64,000 bases of DNA from positions 151,803,057 to 151,867,056 of the forward strand of contig CM043952.1 of assembly GCA_014529385.2 (NCBI GenBank), in the 5' to 3' direction. Position 1 is the stretch's first letter. Each line of letters opens with the position of its first letter. Below, piece after piece: positions 38,956 to 51,950 of this stretch. Source of the DNA: Adiantum capillus-veneris (Eukaryota > Streptophyta > Polypodiopsida > Polypodiales > Pteridaceae). Below the pieces are notes generated by a model. The model did no database searches, was not told where the DNA came from, and was given only the letters and a program-made list of their open reading frames with translations. A program made the position numbers and the translations under genes.

Positions 38956-39400
38956 TGACGCGTTAAGCCACTGAAGAAGAGAGCTAACTTACAGATCCTG
39001 ACCGAGGGGCCTAAACTCTAGTAGCAGTAGAAGAAGCAAGAGTTCTCACCAATTTACTGATCCTCGTCGAATGGGACCAACAACTTACAATAAAGTTTTA
39101 CCAACTTATGGGACCCCGTTCGATGGGGCCTAAACATAAGTACCCACACACACACACACACTAAGAAGACCTAGCGTAAAAAATTGATGATGTGGCAGTG
39201 TACGGACGCCAAGATTTGGCGCTGGCTGATGACGTGGTAGATTATACGGACAGGTGTACTGATTTTCGTAATTTGCATTGGTAGCTTATTAGCACTAGTT
39301 TTTGGACGAGAAGCTTTTGAGTTTGAAGCTTTTCATGTAAGTTGGTTTTCATGGGCGTAGGCCCTTGAAATATGTGCCATGGGCTCATTCTTTAGCAAGC
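38956..39400 (+). repeat. Partial LTR, C/D family
   Basis: Matches the C LTR from 'actgttgacg' through 'gggctcattctttagcaagc' but lacks both true ends. A CA microsatellite lies near 39140-39160. Confidence 0.75.
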
Positions 39401-39903
39401 CTGCCAAAGTTACACGGAACAAGGGTCTTCAAGACGTTTTCGCTCTAGTATGATACTAGATGTGGGTTTTGTAGGTTGATGTGATTGCTCTCGAGCTAGT
39501 GACAATTGAATTGTAATAGCCTTTAACTTCTTATGATATTGGGCTCTAATTTTGGCTTTTCTGACTGATTTTGCACTAACAAATTTGTGAGAGCGGCTAC
39601 CCTCTTTCTCGCTTGTTGTTTCCTGTTTTGCCTGTGCTCTCATCATTGCTTTCAATTGTATTTTTGTCTCAGAATCTGAAGAGGGTAAGACCTCCACAAT
39701 GTTCATCATCACTTTTCCTCCTTTGTGTAGGTTTTGAGGGAAATCTATGTTCAAGTGGTTAATCCCACACTCTCCACAATATCCTCCATCACTCTTCTTC
39801 ACATGGGGAGAGTCAACGTTTGGTTGGTCCTCGGAATAGCGGAACGGGAACGGGGGGCCGGGACGGTAAACCTAAGATATGCCATGGGGGGGCCTGTTCT
39901 TGA
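39401..39903 (-). mobile_element. Gag-like retroelement fragment
   Basis: The minus strand encodes about 130 residues, basic and rich in K, Q and S, with a zinc-knuckle-like C-x2-C-x4-H spacing near its N-terminus. It is probably a gag piece, although no family can be assigned. GC-rich sequence at about 39.84-39.90 kb precedes element D and may belong to an LTR that D interrupted. Confidence 0.45.
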
Positions 39904-40586
39904 TGTCACGACACAGGCACTACGTGCCAATAGAAAAGAACAGACTGAACAAACTTTTAGCACTTCAATAACAACCGAACTGAAAGAGAGAGAGAGCACA
40001 CGCCACAAGGAGTGGCGGAATTCCCCCCTAGAGAGTATCGGCCCCAAACCTTGCTGCCCCTTTCTATATTTTTTTATATTACTTGAACTCAGTACAATGC
40101 CGGTACTCGTGCTGTGCACCTTCACCCGAAAGAGTGCTATAGATTGAGCCCTTTGCACATATTTAAAAGCCCTTGGCCTCAAAAGCAGTTACATGAAAAG
40201 CAATAAACTCAAAAGCATCTGGTCCAAAAGCGCTGCACCCAAAAAGCTGCCAGCGTGTTTTACGGAAATCCGTACGGGTTGCCACGTCATCACAGTCATC
40301 GCAAATTGCGGAATTTTGTACTGTTCGCCACGCCAACAGTCCAACGCAGATTGCAGAAATCTGTACAGCTGCCACATCATCAAATTTGACGCAAGAAATT
40401 TTGTGCGTGCTGGTCCTGCTTTATTTTGAGTCACTTGGGCCCCATCGGACGAGGTCCCATAAGTTGGTGGGAACTTCTTCTGTTGCTTCTTCTAGTGCTC
40501 CTCCTCCTTAGGGTTTTGGCTTCTCGATCGGGATTTGAAGGTTGGCTCCGTTCTTCAGTGACGTGACACGACAACAATTTGTGACA
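39904..40586 (-). repeat. Element D 3' LTR
   Basis: 683 bp. The shared LTR block is present but diverged at about 40054-40075. The right edge is followed in sense-upstream direction by purine tract CAAGAAGGAGGGA and the hairpin at 40607-40624. Confidence 0.88.
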
Positions 40587-41004
40587 TCCCTCCTTCTTGA
40601 AAGAAAGTAATTGTCCGCGATTACAACATATCTGCAAAACAACTCAGGTTAGCTCAAAAATTTCCGAGGGACAATCTAGGGGACAATTAGTTTTCTCATT
40701 CCAAATCGGAGCTCTTGATCTCTTGGTTCGTTGACTTCCCAAAAGAATCTCATCCAATAAGGAGTCTCATTCCAGATCGGAACTCTTGATATCCTGGGTT
40801 GTTGACTTCCGAGAAGTATCTCATCTAATAAGGAATAATCAGTGGGTGGCACATCACAATGCAACACAAATGCTCACATATAAGACATAGAAACATAAAG
40901 TCGACGATGAACACTCCCCCTGCAAATAACCACAAGGGTATGGGCCATAAGTAAAAAAACAACACTTTTCAAACATTCAATACTCCCCCCCGCAAATAAC
41001 CACA
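40587..41004 (-). other. Element D 3' untranslated segment
   Basis: Holds the purine tract, the hairpin GTAATTG-TCCG-CGATTAC (+ strand reading, 40607-40624) and an imperfect duplication of about 75 bp around 40690-40830 ('tctcattccaaatcggagctcttgat'). 'gcaaataaccaca' occurs twice near 40922 and 40992; the second copy is the insertion point of element G. No gene. Confidence 0.6.
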
Positions 41005-43267
41005 TGTCACGATTGTGATGTATTCTTTATCTGTGTTATTACATTACACACTCTTCTTGATTCATTACAGATGCAGATGCGAAGTGTGACTAACCCAGGA
41101 GGACTCCTGTTCTCGAATGGTCTCAACCCTTCGCTATAAAGTCATGCCTCTCCATCGTCAGCCACACTCCTTCGACGACTAGTCATTCATGCCCCTTCAA
41201 CCAATGGTTGCCCGACACAAAATTGTCGGCGTACCCTCTCTCGGCACTTGAAGTCATTATCATGCTCGATATCCCAGAGCCGAAACCCGTTCCAGATACC
41301 GTTTTTGTTCTCGGAGTACTCGTTCCGGAACCTGTTCCTGTAGCAGCACCTACTCCCACACAGGTTCCAGTTCTGGAGCCTCGGCGTGAGCTTATTCCAA
41401 GTTATCAATTACTTTCTATAAGGAGTCAACATGATTGGATCACAAGATGGTGACAACAATATTTTACTCGAGGACCCGATAGCAGTTCTCAAAGAGCAGA
41501 TGGCCGCACTTTCCAGTGTCCACAAGCCTCGCATTAATTCACACTCGATTGGATCAGATGCAAACACAAATTACTTCTCGAAGTCGTTCTGCTGCTTCTC
41601 GGACTATACATGCTACTTCTGTGCCATCTTCTTCGGACGCTTCCGTGATCGACCAGGAAGAACCACTCAAACAAAAGCCTTCGAAACTCAAATTTTCTTA
41701 CCCAAAGCATGGTTTTTCAGAGACAACTAGACACAAAGTACCTTCGTGCGAGCAACAAAAGTCTCAGCATGAATATTCTTGGAAATGTTACAGTTCTAAG
41801 CAACCTACTTCTTATCGGTATCATCAACAACAAAAGCAGCAATACCAAAGGATCATCAACGATATCAAGATGGGCTTACTTAGTGGCACATATATCCGAC
41901 CCTAGTTGAGTACTCGGTCGTGAACGCTACGACGTTGGACAAGTTCCCCCTCACGAGCCATGCCTTACATTTAAGTCTTTCTTATCTGATGGTGGTAAAG
42001 TTGAAGATTTATTGATCTTTTCTTTGTGCAAGAGGATCCTTCATAGGTCTAAGAGGCAACAACTCCTTGGACCTCCCCCTTCTTAATTGGAAGCCTTAAT
42101 ATCCGCTGAAACAGTTGAGGATTCAGAAGATTCTGGTTCTTGTGTGACAACCAACAAGCACATAACCCCTTCTTTGGCCGTGTTCTAGGCATAAAAATTC
42201 GCCTCGTCATAGTCCTTGCATAATAAAGTTTGTGTCACTAACCAGATACCAAATGCAATGGTGAATGATGATTCTTCAAACTTGAAGATACCAGTCCTTG
42301 CCTTCAGCGGTGCAAAGGATAAAACAGATACAAACTCTTGCAGCACGACTTCAGTCGCTGCAATTGAATCTTTGGACACAACTTATATTATTGATAAACC
42401 TTTATAGATGGATATACCTCCAAACACTACTCTGTTTCAGTCTACGACATCCCTTCAGGAGGATTTTACGGTTCCGAACAAACCAATGGAATACCTTACA
42501 GATTTTCAACCAGTGGTCTTCACTCATCAGAAAACTCAAGTCAGTTTACCAATGTTTCACTCAAAGCAGATAAAGATTCAATCTTTTCTTGGACAAAGCT
42601 CAAAGTTACAAACGACTTTGACAAAAGCACTAATCAAGTTGCAGATGTGATACTGATACTTTTGACAAAGATGAGACAAGTTGCAGATATGATCAGTTTC
42701 AGTTTGGCAAAATATTTATGGTTAATAACAGTGCCATGACGTGGGACTTAATAAAAAGAGCTTTGGATGCAGAAGCACTACAAAAATACATTTCCTTCTC
42801 TTGGAGTTTCTACAACTACCCTCAGTTTTATTTTAAATAGGAGGGAATGTCACGATTGTGACGTATTCTTATTTTTGTTATTACATTATACACTCTTCTT
42901 GATTCATTACAGATGCAGATGCGAAGTGTGACTAACCCAGGAGGACTCCTGTTCTTGAATGGTCACAACCCTTCGCTCTATAGTCATGCCTCTTCACCAA
43001 CAGCCACACTCCTTCAACGACCAGTCATGCCCCTTCAGCCAATGGTTGCGGCTCTTCATCAAATGGATGTGTCTATTCGCCTAAAGGATGCGTCTTTTAA
43101 TGAAGGGTCATACCTTTTCATATGAACTTGTTCATCTCCTATATAAGGTTCAATCATTTAATCAATCAAACACAGAGTCTTCTGAATCTTGTCTCTGAGT
43201 CAAGTTCAAGTTTCGTAAGTCTTAATCACAAGTTTAAGTACTTAATCAAGGATTAGTAACTAGAATC
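41005..43267 (+). mobile_element. Small non-autonomous LTR element G
   Basis: LTR-like direct repeats start TGTCACGATTG at 41005 and 42848. The left copy is partial (about 205 bp) and the right copy is about 420 bp with TATA-like 'cctatataagg' near 43138. A purine tract 'ataggaggga' precedes the right copy. Flanking CCACA (41000-41004 and 43268-43272) is a probable target duplication. The 1.6-kb interior encodes only a Ser/Gln/Lys-rich gag-like stretch at about 41.4-41.9 kb and no pol. The superfamily cannot be assigned. It is broken. It has neither the shared LTR block nor the pre-tract hairpin of its neighbours. Confidence 0.75.
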
Positions 43268-43320
43268 CTTACGCCACAAGGGTCCGGGCCATGAGCATGA
43301 ACAAGCATTCTCAAACATCA

Positions 43321-44428
43321 TGTTAGGTGTAGCGAAAAGAATGCTGTATTTTCTCAAGATTAGTGATCTTTATTGCTCAAGGTTCCTTTTAGTTCTTAGG
43401 GAAAGAGAGCTTTCCGTCTTATGGAGAGTGCTATGATCACGAACAAAGTGAGTGGATATTGTGCGTGCAAGTGCATGAGACTGAGAGAAGGAGAGAGAAG
43501 AGATACGACACCCGAGAGGTTTGTAAAACCCTCCTCCGAAGGCCCCACTCTCGTCGGCGAGAGTGGTCTACTTTGATTGCACAAAGGTGTACAATGCGTA
43601 TGCAATGGACTATGCAACTTGGTCTATGCCGATGACGACGACGACGATGACGAAATCTGAGAGCTTCTAATCGTTGAATTTCGGGACTGTTTCGGTGGCT
43701 TGAAAATGACTATTTTGGCTGCGTTTTCTTGGCTGAAAAATGAGGTTTCTTAGGGCTGAAAACTGATGGTCTTTACGGGCTGAATCTGCTACACTTTAGG
43801 TGAATAATGCCGGTCTTAATTTGCTGCTGAAATCCAAAAACGCCAGGGGCTGAAATTGGTCCTTCTGTCGACGGGGTTCTGCAAATGCAAAAACGCTAGG
43901 CTGATCTGCTGTGTCGTGGTGACGCAAGGGCTGATCTGCTGTGCACAAATCGCCAAGGCCGATCTGATGCAAAAACCGTAGGTCTTCTGTGGAGAAAACA
44001 CCAGAGTAGTCGCGGAGGTTGGTCTTGCTGAGAAGTTGCCTGTTGAGCAAGGTGCTCCTGCTGCCTCTTCTGCGAGAAAGTGTGAACTTTGGTTTGCTTA
44101 TATATTAACTTAGCAAAATTGCCCTACCTACTTTTGTAGGAAAGTCACTTAACAATAATAAGTGAAAATAACCAAAAATAGGAAAATAGGCTAAATGCAC
44201 TAGAAAATTCCCCTAACTGATGCTAATGGATTCTGATGGGAATTTCGATGATCATGCTGTGTGCAACCGGAGGATATGCATCTATGCTAAGTGACTGGGA
44301 ATGCACGGTCTACGAATAGACTCACAAAAGTGCCAGATCATTGCTAATTTAACTTGTCTGGATTGACTGAACCCTGCTGTGGTGTAGCTTGTCCACGGAC
44401 ACATAGGGTTGGGATGTGTCACGTGACA
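43321..44428 (-). repeat. Element E 3' LTR
   Basis: 1108 bp, followed on its sense-upstream side by purine tract AAAAGGAGGGGA. It contains repeated 'aaacgctaggctgatct'-like phrases and a short GAC repeat near 43635. Confidence 0.92.
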
Positions 44429-45491
44429 TCCCCTCCTTTTCAAAGTGAGGTACTGGTATCGAACTGTATGGCGTCGAGGGAGATCGCCAATAGCATCCGG
44501 AATCTTGAAGGGACTCTTCGCCGGCCCACTCTGATGTGTGGGTCGTGCGGTACTTGAACTTCATAAAGGTCTGCAATGCTTGCTTCTTTGGGCCGCGCCG
44601 AAAGCGACACAAAGTCTTCTGAATCTCCTTTCGTGCTTCAACTTCGTCTAGAGTCTTGCTTCTTTCGTCTTCAAGAATCTCGATGGCAAAAAATTCCTGA
44701 AACCATCTCCAACACAAAACCATGAACATACCTATTCCATGTAAAGTGAAAGAAAAAAATCTTGTCTTCTCTAAAGACTGTGTATGCAATGTAGATGAAC
44801 ATAGAGACGGAGTGACAACCCGTTCATCAAACACATGCACACAATGAGGTCGAATCTTTTCGGTTTGATCGAAATCAATCAACTATGGAAAATCACAATG
44901 GAAATGCCCATGCTTGGTGCTCATACAATCATGTGCTCTTTTGAAAACTGTGTCATGCCAAGGAAGAGACATGGAATGTGACTTCTTGACATAAAAACTT
45001 TTCAACTTTTCATGAACAATCCGCATACATTCGTGCTCATCCATGAGAGAAACGTGCTCAACATACAATATGTCATGCCTAGGAAAAGGGATCACATAAC
45101 GATGCTGACTAAAATACAGGAAACCTTCACGAATGAAACACTCGAACAATGCGTGCGTATCAATCATGCGAACACACAATACTTCCTGTGACGGTTCTTT
45201 GGACCAAGGCTCGAGAGCCAAAATCGGTTCGTCTTGAATGATCGAATCGTCCTGTGGGGGTTCTTTGGATCTTGACTCGAAAGCCAAGATCAGATCTTCG
45301 TGATTGATCGAGTCTACAATGAGGTTAGCTTCGCTAGGAAAAGCATCCACTAACACATCATCCTTATGAACAATCACATCTTCTTCATGCAATTCATCAT
45401 GCTTGTCTTTTTCATCCAAATCATCATGCAAATCATTATCATTCAAATCCTGTGTGTCATGCTTTGGAGAAAAAGAGATTGAGAGAGTCTC

Positions 45492-46023
45492 TGTAATAGA
45501 CTTGGACACTCCAAGTCAAGAATCAACCGCGACAGCACCAAATAACCACTTCAAAACAATTCACAGATCACAATAGATTTGCACTGGCTCGGCGGAGTTC
45601 CGTGCCTAGAGATATTGGCCCCAAAGACTGGCGCCCCTTTCGGTATTTCTTTTTATATTAATCAATTATCAAAGTACAAGAGAGCGGTTAGGGTTTCACT
45701 CTCAGACTCTGCGTCCAGATGCTCTGAGAAGTGAGGCCCTCACCACTAATTTAAAGGTTACAAGGGATGCCCAAAAGCAGAGCCCCAAAAGCTTCAAATC
45801 AAAAGCAATTGCTCTCTCTCTCTCTCTCTCACAGAGAGTCAAAACATGAAAGCAAAAGCATTCTCTCTCTCTTTCTCATTTAAGTAGAGAAAAGCGAAAT
45901 TTGCGTCGCTCATCATTTTCCAAATTTTTTAAATAAAAATTTCAGCCTCCGCAATTTCCGGAAATTAGGGTTTTTGGCAGAAATTAGGGTTTTTGCTGTC
46001 CGTTACGTCATCACTTTGTGACA
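45492..46023 (-). repeat. Element F 3' LTR
   Basis: 532 bp. The shared block lies in reverse at about 45632-45651. The polypurine tract and hairpin GTAATCG-4-CGATTAC (46045-46062) lie directly on its sense-upstream side. It contains a CT microsatellite near 45811. Confidence 0.94.
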
Positions 46024-46044
46024 TACCCCCCTCTTGAAAGCATT

Positions 46045-46062
46045 GTAATCGACCGCGATTAC
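46045..46062 (-). promoter_or_regulatory. Hairpin upstream of element F polypurine tract
   Basis: GTAATCG-4-CGATTAC, 7-bp perfect arms, about 20 nt from the LTR edge. The same position in other families holds an equivalent hairpin. The function is unknown and is inferred only from conservation. Confidence 0.6.
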
Positions 46063-49000
46063 GTCTGCAAATCCGACAAAAGCCATAAACCGTCTTAGCA
46101 GACACTGACTATTAGTACCTACGTACTAGGAACACACATCTAGCACATGTACAAAATCGACAGTCACATCACACGACATCACAGGACATCACTAGACATC
46201 ACAGGACATCACATGACATTCAACATACATTCGGATCTTAGACCATGATTTATCGGCAATGTAGCTAGCAATCACATCTAGGTCCAATTGGGACCTCAAC
46301 GATGTCCGATTGACTAACCCCTATTGCAACCATGTCTATTCGAGATCAATCAGACCAAAATGCTGCAGTCATTTCGGCTGTCAGTTCTTGCACTCACAAG
46401 AAGTCAAGAACAAATCAGTATCATAATCAGGAATTCCATTTCATAAAGTCATCAGCAGAATACTGTCAGCTCTCAGTATCCCTGAAGCTCAAAGAGACAT
46501 CAGTGACTTTAGTATCAAAATCGAGGCATCTGTTGACAAAGGAGCGGAGTAACTCCCCTCTTGTGCATCCCACTGCACCAGATCTTCGGCCAAGTTGAGT
46601 TTCTTGGTTCCGTTTGGAGTAGACTATGCTAAACCAAAAGATCGAGGTAAAGTTTCACAATCCGAGGAGTATCTGCTAGGTCCTCCTCCTCCATCCACTT
46701 CGCATCAAATGCAGGAAAGTTCTTGAACTAAACCAAGAACCGCCTTCGGACTTTACCTTTCTTCATATCATTATGTGCCAAAATCTGTTCAGGAACAAGG
46801 ATCTCCTCGTTTTCTTCCACTGCGGGTTGCTCATCAGGCTCCCCATCATCAGGCACATCACCCTTAACAGGGTTCAAGAGACTCACATGCAATGCATTGT
46901 GAATCCTCCAAGTATCTGGCAGTTTCAATCGGAAGGAGACATCATTTATCTTTTCAGTAATCTGGAAAGGTCCGTAGTATCACATACTAAGCTTTGGAAA
47001 AAGCCTCTCCTTTCCCTTTTTCTTTCTTAGACGTACCTTCTCAAAAGTAAGAGCACCCAATCATCCTCCTTCAGTTTCAAGTCGCGACGATGGCGATCCG
47101 TTGCCTTTTTCTGTCGTTCTTGAGACTCCTGCAAAGTCTCGCGAACCTTGGCAAAAGCCGTATCCAAATCTCCCGAATATTCATCCGCTTCAAATTTCTA
47201 ATCTTTCGTGCTCAGGAAGGATGGAACCTTCGCAGCAGTTTCAACAATCTCACATGGCGTCTTCCCCGTCGAAGAGTGTATCGTGTTATTGTAGGCAAAT
47301 TCCACCAAAGGTAAGTTCTTTTCCCATTGAGTCTTCTGATGCGAGATACAAGACTTCAATAAATCTAAAATCACTGAATTGGCAATCTCAGATTGCCCGT
47401 CAGTCATCAAGTGGAACGATGATGAGAACTGCAACCGCGTGCCAATGTTCTCCCAAATTGCCTTCCAAAACAAACTCATAAATCTGGGGTCTCTGTCGGA
47501 GACAATCGTCTCAGGCGTGCCATGTAATCGGAAAATCATCGTGATCATTCTGTATTCTCGGGAGATAAAAAAAAATGAAATCCATTTCAATATTTTCCCA
47601 GGGGCGGGTGGGTATGGATAAAGGCTGTAACAATCCCTGTGCCTTATGCCTGCCAAACTTGACCTCCTGGCATACCAAGCAACTGCACACAAACTCTTCC
47701 ACATCCTTCTTCAGTCTCCGCCAAAAGAAATCTCTCTCTACCCCTTTCATGGTGGTAGCAATGCCGCGGTGACCCGTAAAAGGTGGACAGTGGCAATCAG
47801 TCATAACCTTTTCCCTCAACGGCTGTGTAACGCACAACATAGTCTTTTTCATCAAGTAGCCTTCCCGAAGAGAGTATCCAGCTACTGTCTCCCCATCCCG
47901 TATCCGTGTGAAAATATCGGCAAAATCTGTATCTGTGGCACACTGATCGACCATATCCTCGAAGCTCCTATGATGTATCGCGGAAATAGCCAGAACCAAC
48001 GGTTTTCGAGACAAAGCATCTGCCACCACATTCTTCTGTCCCTGCACATGGACAATCTGGAAGTGGAACTGTGACAAGATGTTCACCCACCGCATCTGCT
48101 TTTCCGAAAGCTGCTTCTGTGACAAGAAGTAGCGCAAACTCTGATGGTCTGTAAAGAAGGTAAAATCCGCTCCGAGTAGGTAATGCCGCCATTGAGTAAG
48201 AGCGTGGATAACCGACAAAAGCTCTTTCCCATAGATCTGTGCTGTCATCTCCGGCCTAGAGAACAAACGGCTCTCGTAAGCTATGACATGGCCTTCTTGC
48301 ATCAAGACCGTACCCAGACTACGACCACAAGCATCACAAAATACTTCAAATGACTTCTGTAAGTCCGGCAAAGTCAAATCTGGTCCTGTAGTGAATTTCT
48401 CTTTCAATGTCTGAAAGGCAGGCACCTCTGTGGGTCTCCACGAAAAAGGTACTCCTTTCTGTGTCAAGGTATGCAAAGGGGAAGCAACCTCTGCAAACTT
48501 TCGTATGAACCGCTTGTAGTACGAACACAGTCCCAAGAAGCTTCTAACTTCATGGACATTCCTCAAATCGGGCCAATCACGGATAGTCTCTATCTTGGCC
48601 GGGTTCATTTGCACTCCTGCTGTTGACACAATGTGTCCCAAAAAATGTATCTGTGGTAGGAAAAATTCACTTTTCGTAGCATTAATCACTAATGTGTGAT
48701 CTCGTAATGCCTGAAAGACTTGAAGCAGATGATCTCTGTGTTCTGCCTCATTCTTGGAGAAAACAATGATGTCGTCAAAGAAAGTGCCAACAAATAGCCT
48801 GTACTCTCGAAAAATCCTATCCATCATCCGATTAAATGTCGCAGGAGCATTGGTTAAGCCAAAAGGCATCACCAAAAACTGAAATAACCCAAAAGTCGTC
48901 CGAAAAGCTGTCTTGTAGACATCTCCTGGCGCTATCCTGATCTGATGATATCCACTCTTCAAGTCAATCCTGCTAAAGCACGAGGATCCCTGTAACCTGT

Positions 49001-51435
49001 CGAGTATATCATCGATCCTAGGAATCGGAAATCTGTTCTTGATGGTGATTTCGTTGAGAGTGCTATAATCGATGCACATTCTCCAAGATCCGTCTTTCTT
49101 CAAAACCAACAACACTGGAGAGCAATACGGTGAAGTACTATGCTGGACAAGACCCTTTTCCAAGAGGTCTTTCACTGAGTTCATAATCTTTTCATTCTGT
49201 ACTCGGCTCAAATGATAAGGTGGCCGATTGGGTGGCGTGCTTCCAGATGTCAGATCAATGGTATGATCTTCAGGCCCTCTCAAAAGCAATCGGCATGAGC
49301 GTGGAGAAAAAAATCTTGGCGTTCTTTTCTTCAGGTCAAAACATATTCAACTTTTATCCATCGTTAAGTTCTCCCAAAAGAATGAGTAAGAAAATTGAAG
49401 TTCTTCAAGTACAATCTCTAAGCCCTTCATTTATCAAAGTCGCTTTCTCGGCCCGGTAGTCAACCACGGCGGAGTTCTTGTGGTACCAAGGGATCCCGAG
49501 TAGAACGTCACTCGCGTGCCCTGAACACTCTTGTCATTGCAAACGAAGTTTGCCAATGCTCGGTGTAATGGCAACATCCCATCCGGGTGCCAGTCGAACT
49601 ACCTCCACCTGTGGCGTCAGTATGTCGGGCGTAGTTCCAAATCGAGCCGCCAATTCCAAGTGAAAAGAAGTTGGCCTTGGCTCCTTCAAGAGAGCTTCCT
49701 GATCCTTCACTGTGCCCCAAAAAAAGCGGCAAAGTTTGTACTTTCATTCATTTGATTCGGTGCAAGTCCCACGCCATGTGGTACCAGTTCTACTTTTCTA
49801 TCTACCTTTTTTGCCACATTCCTCAGTTGCTCTCAAACTCTTAGGCCTGTCGTCGTCTTTATCATTCTGTTCTTTCTGTGCCTTTTTTAGGGCACTTCGC
49901 GGAGATATGTCCATGTTCCCCGCATCCAAAGCACTTTCCCTCTCTGATGAAGCGAGCTCTCTCCTCAGGAGTAAGCTTGGGTTGTGCATCCTTTTTCTCT
50001 GGCTTGCTCTTTTTTCTTTCTACTTTCATTCCCAGAAGTCTGTTCGGCTCGTTGTGTCATGGCCTTATCTGTGGGGTAGGTCAAACTGCCAGAGTGAATG
50101 GCAAAGCCCCACTTCGCATGACTCATCAACTCCTGAATAGAAGCTGACTTTTGTTCCAAGCAGTGATTTCGGATTTCTGTAGGTAGACCCAAGGTAAATC
50201 GCTCAATCTGTTCTCTGAACGAGATCTTCTTGAATGAAGAGGCGGGTAGAAAAGAGCTCCAGAATCTTTCACAATAAGAATTCACTGTATCTCTCTTGGT
50301 CATCCGGAGATGGTTCCAAGCAGCTCGTATATCTCGCTCAAACTCTTGAGTCAACCAAGAAGAAATAAAAAGCCTCTTGAATTTCAGCCATGTAACTGGC
50401 ACAGTCTTGCTTAATAGAAGCGTGGACCACCAAGTACGAGCATTCCCCTTAAAGTAAGAGGCAGCTCTCCGAATCTTGGAGTGCTCTGAATAGCGTCCTC
50501 CCGCGAAAGCGATGTCAAACTGTTGTATAAAAGACAAAGCCTTCGAAGCATGTGAGTATCCTGAAAAGTATCAAACTTGATCGAGTGGCCACCTTCCTTA
50601 AACTCTCGGACTTTCTTGCTTTTATCTTCGAGAAAGTCATACTGGTTGGCTTTGTAAAAATTCTTCTTGTTCGCATAAAACTTTCCGTCATCTGAATCTG
50701 AGCTGTCTGTAGACGAGTCCTCAGTAGAACTGTCAGTCTCTGGGCGAGATTTAGCCTTCTTTGCCTTTCTCTTGCCCTTTCCAAAGCATTGCTTCTTGCT
50801 TCGCTTTTTACCTTTTCTGTCTTCTTCGCTCGAATCCGAGGAGCTAGAAGAACTGTCAGAAGAAGAAGAAGAAGAACTGGATAGGTCTTCAAACTTGACG
50901 CGCTTCTTCAATTTCTTTGCCTTGTCAAATGTCGACCGACGACCCAAATATTCCGGGAAGTCAGTGCCTTTCTTTTGCTTTTTGCCGTGCTTTTTGGCTT
51001 TCTTTTGCGTGTCAAAAAGCTGAGCAATCCGTGCATCAACCACGTTCTCGAGTTCCTTCTCCGTATATTTCTTGGAGGCAGAAGGTTTCTTGAGAGCGGG
51101 TTTCGGGAGTGGTGTTGTGGTTCTCTGCCACTCCGTCTGTACCTCTTCCAAAGAGGTCTGGTTCATATATTTTGCCATCTTCGGGTCCTTGGCAAAATTG
51201 AGCATCATCTTTGTTGCATCGCTGATCAACTGGCGACGCTCTATCTCTCGCCGCTCCGCCTAAGTAGGCCAAGGCGGGCAATACTCTCTGCCTGAATCTT
51301 TGTTGTGATCCCAACCCGCATCTCCAGATGTAGAGGGAGTCGACTGATCATTGCTTGAAGCCATAGGTGTCGCGGAAAAAAAATTCGGGGATCGGATTTC
51401 CCGTAGAAGAGAAATCGACCGTGCTCTGATACCAC

Positions 51436-51950
51436 TGTAACAGACTTGGACACTCCAAGTCAAGAATCAACCGCGACAACACCAAATAACCACTTCAAAA
51501 CAATTCACAGATCACAATAGATTTGCACTGGCCCGACGGAGTTCCGTGCCTAGAGATATTGGCCCCAAAGACTGGCGCCCCTTTCGGTATTTCTTTTAAT
51601 ATTAATCAATCATCAAAGTACAAGAGAGCGGTTAGGGTTTCACTCTCAGACTCTGCGTCCAGATGCTCTGAGAAGTGAGGCCCTCACCACTAATTTAAAG
51701 GTTACAAGGGATGCCCAAAAGCAGAGCCCCAAAAGTTTCAAATCAAAAGCAATTGCTCTCTCTCTCTCTCTCACAGAGAGTCAAAACATGAAAGCAAAAG
51801 CATTCTCTCTCTCTTTCTCATTTAAGTAGAGAAAAAGCGAAATTTGCGTCACTCATCATTTTCCCAAAATTAAAAAAAAAAATAAATTCAGCCTCCGCAA
51901 TTTCCGGAAATTAGGGTTTCTGCTGTCCGCCACGTCATCACTTTGTGACA
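51436..51950 (-). repeat. Element F 5' LTR
   Basis: 515 bp. It is preceded in sense-downstream direction by the primer-binding site. The shared block lies in reverse at about 51576-51595. Confidence 0.94.

Larger units (their letters stand above)
45492..51950 (-). mobile_element. Chromovirus (Ty3/gypsy) element F inside element E
   Basis: 6.46 kb on the minus strand. LTRs 45492-46023 (532 bp) and 51436-51950 (515 bp) are flanked by the duplication GTCTC (45487-45491 and 51951-51955). Primer-binding site GTGGTATCAGAGC. Gag at about 51.3-50.0 kb includes a Ser/Asp/Lys-rich segment and a capsid-like region. Protease remains lie near 49.6 kb. RT (IDLKSGYHQI, FVGTFFDDIIVFS), RNase H and integrase run from about 49.3 to 46.9 kb, and a chromodomain-like C-terminus lies near 46.7-46.85 kb. 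The LTRs differ by about 2-3% plus an 18-bp duplication. It is broken, with about five breaks, but has complete domain content. Confidence 0.94.

Noticed and set aside
43396-43617. 73- and 84-codon open frames in both E LTRs (also 54358-54579 and 54773-55027)
   Set aside because: LTR pairs start identical. Low-complexity composition and no known domain.
50772-51295. Plus-strand frames across the F gag region
   Set aside because: They are antisense reflections of Ser/Asp/Lys-rich gag codons.
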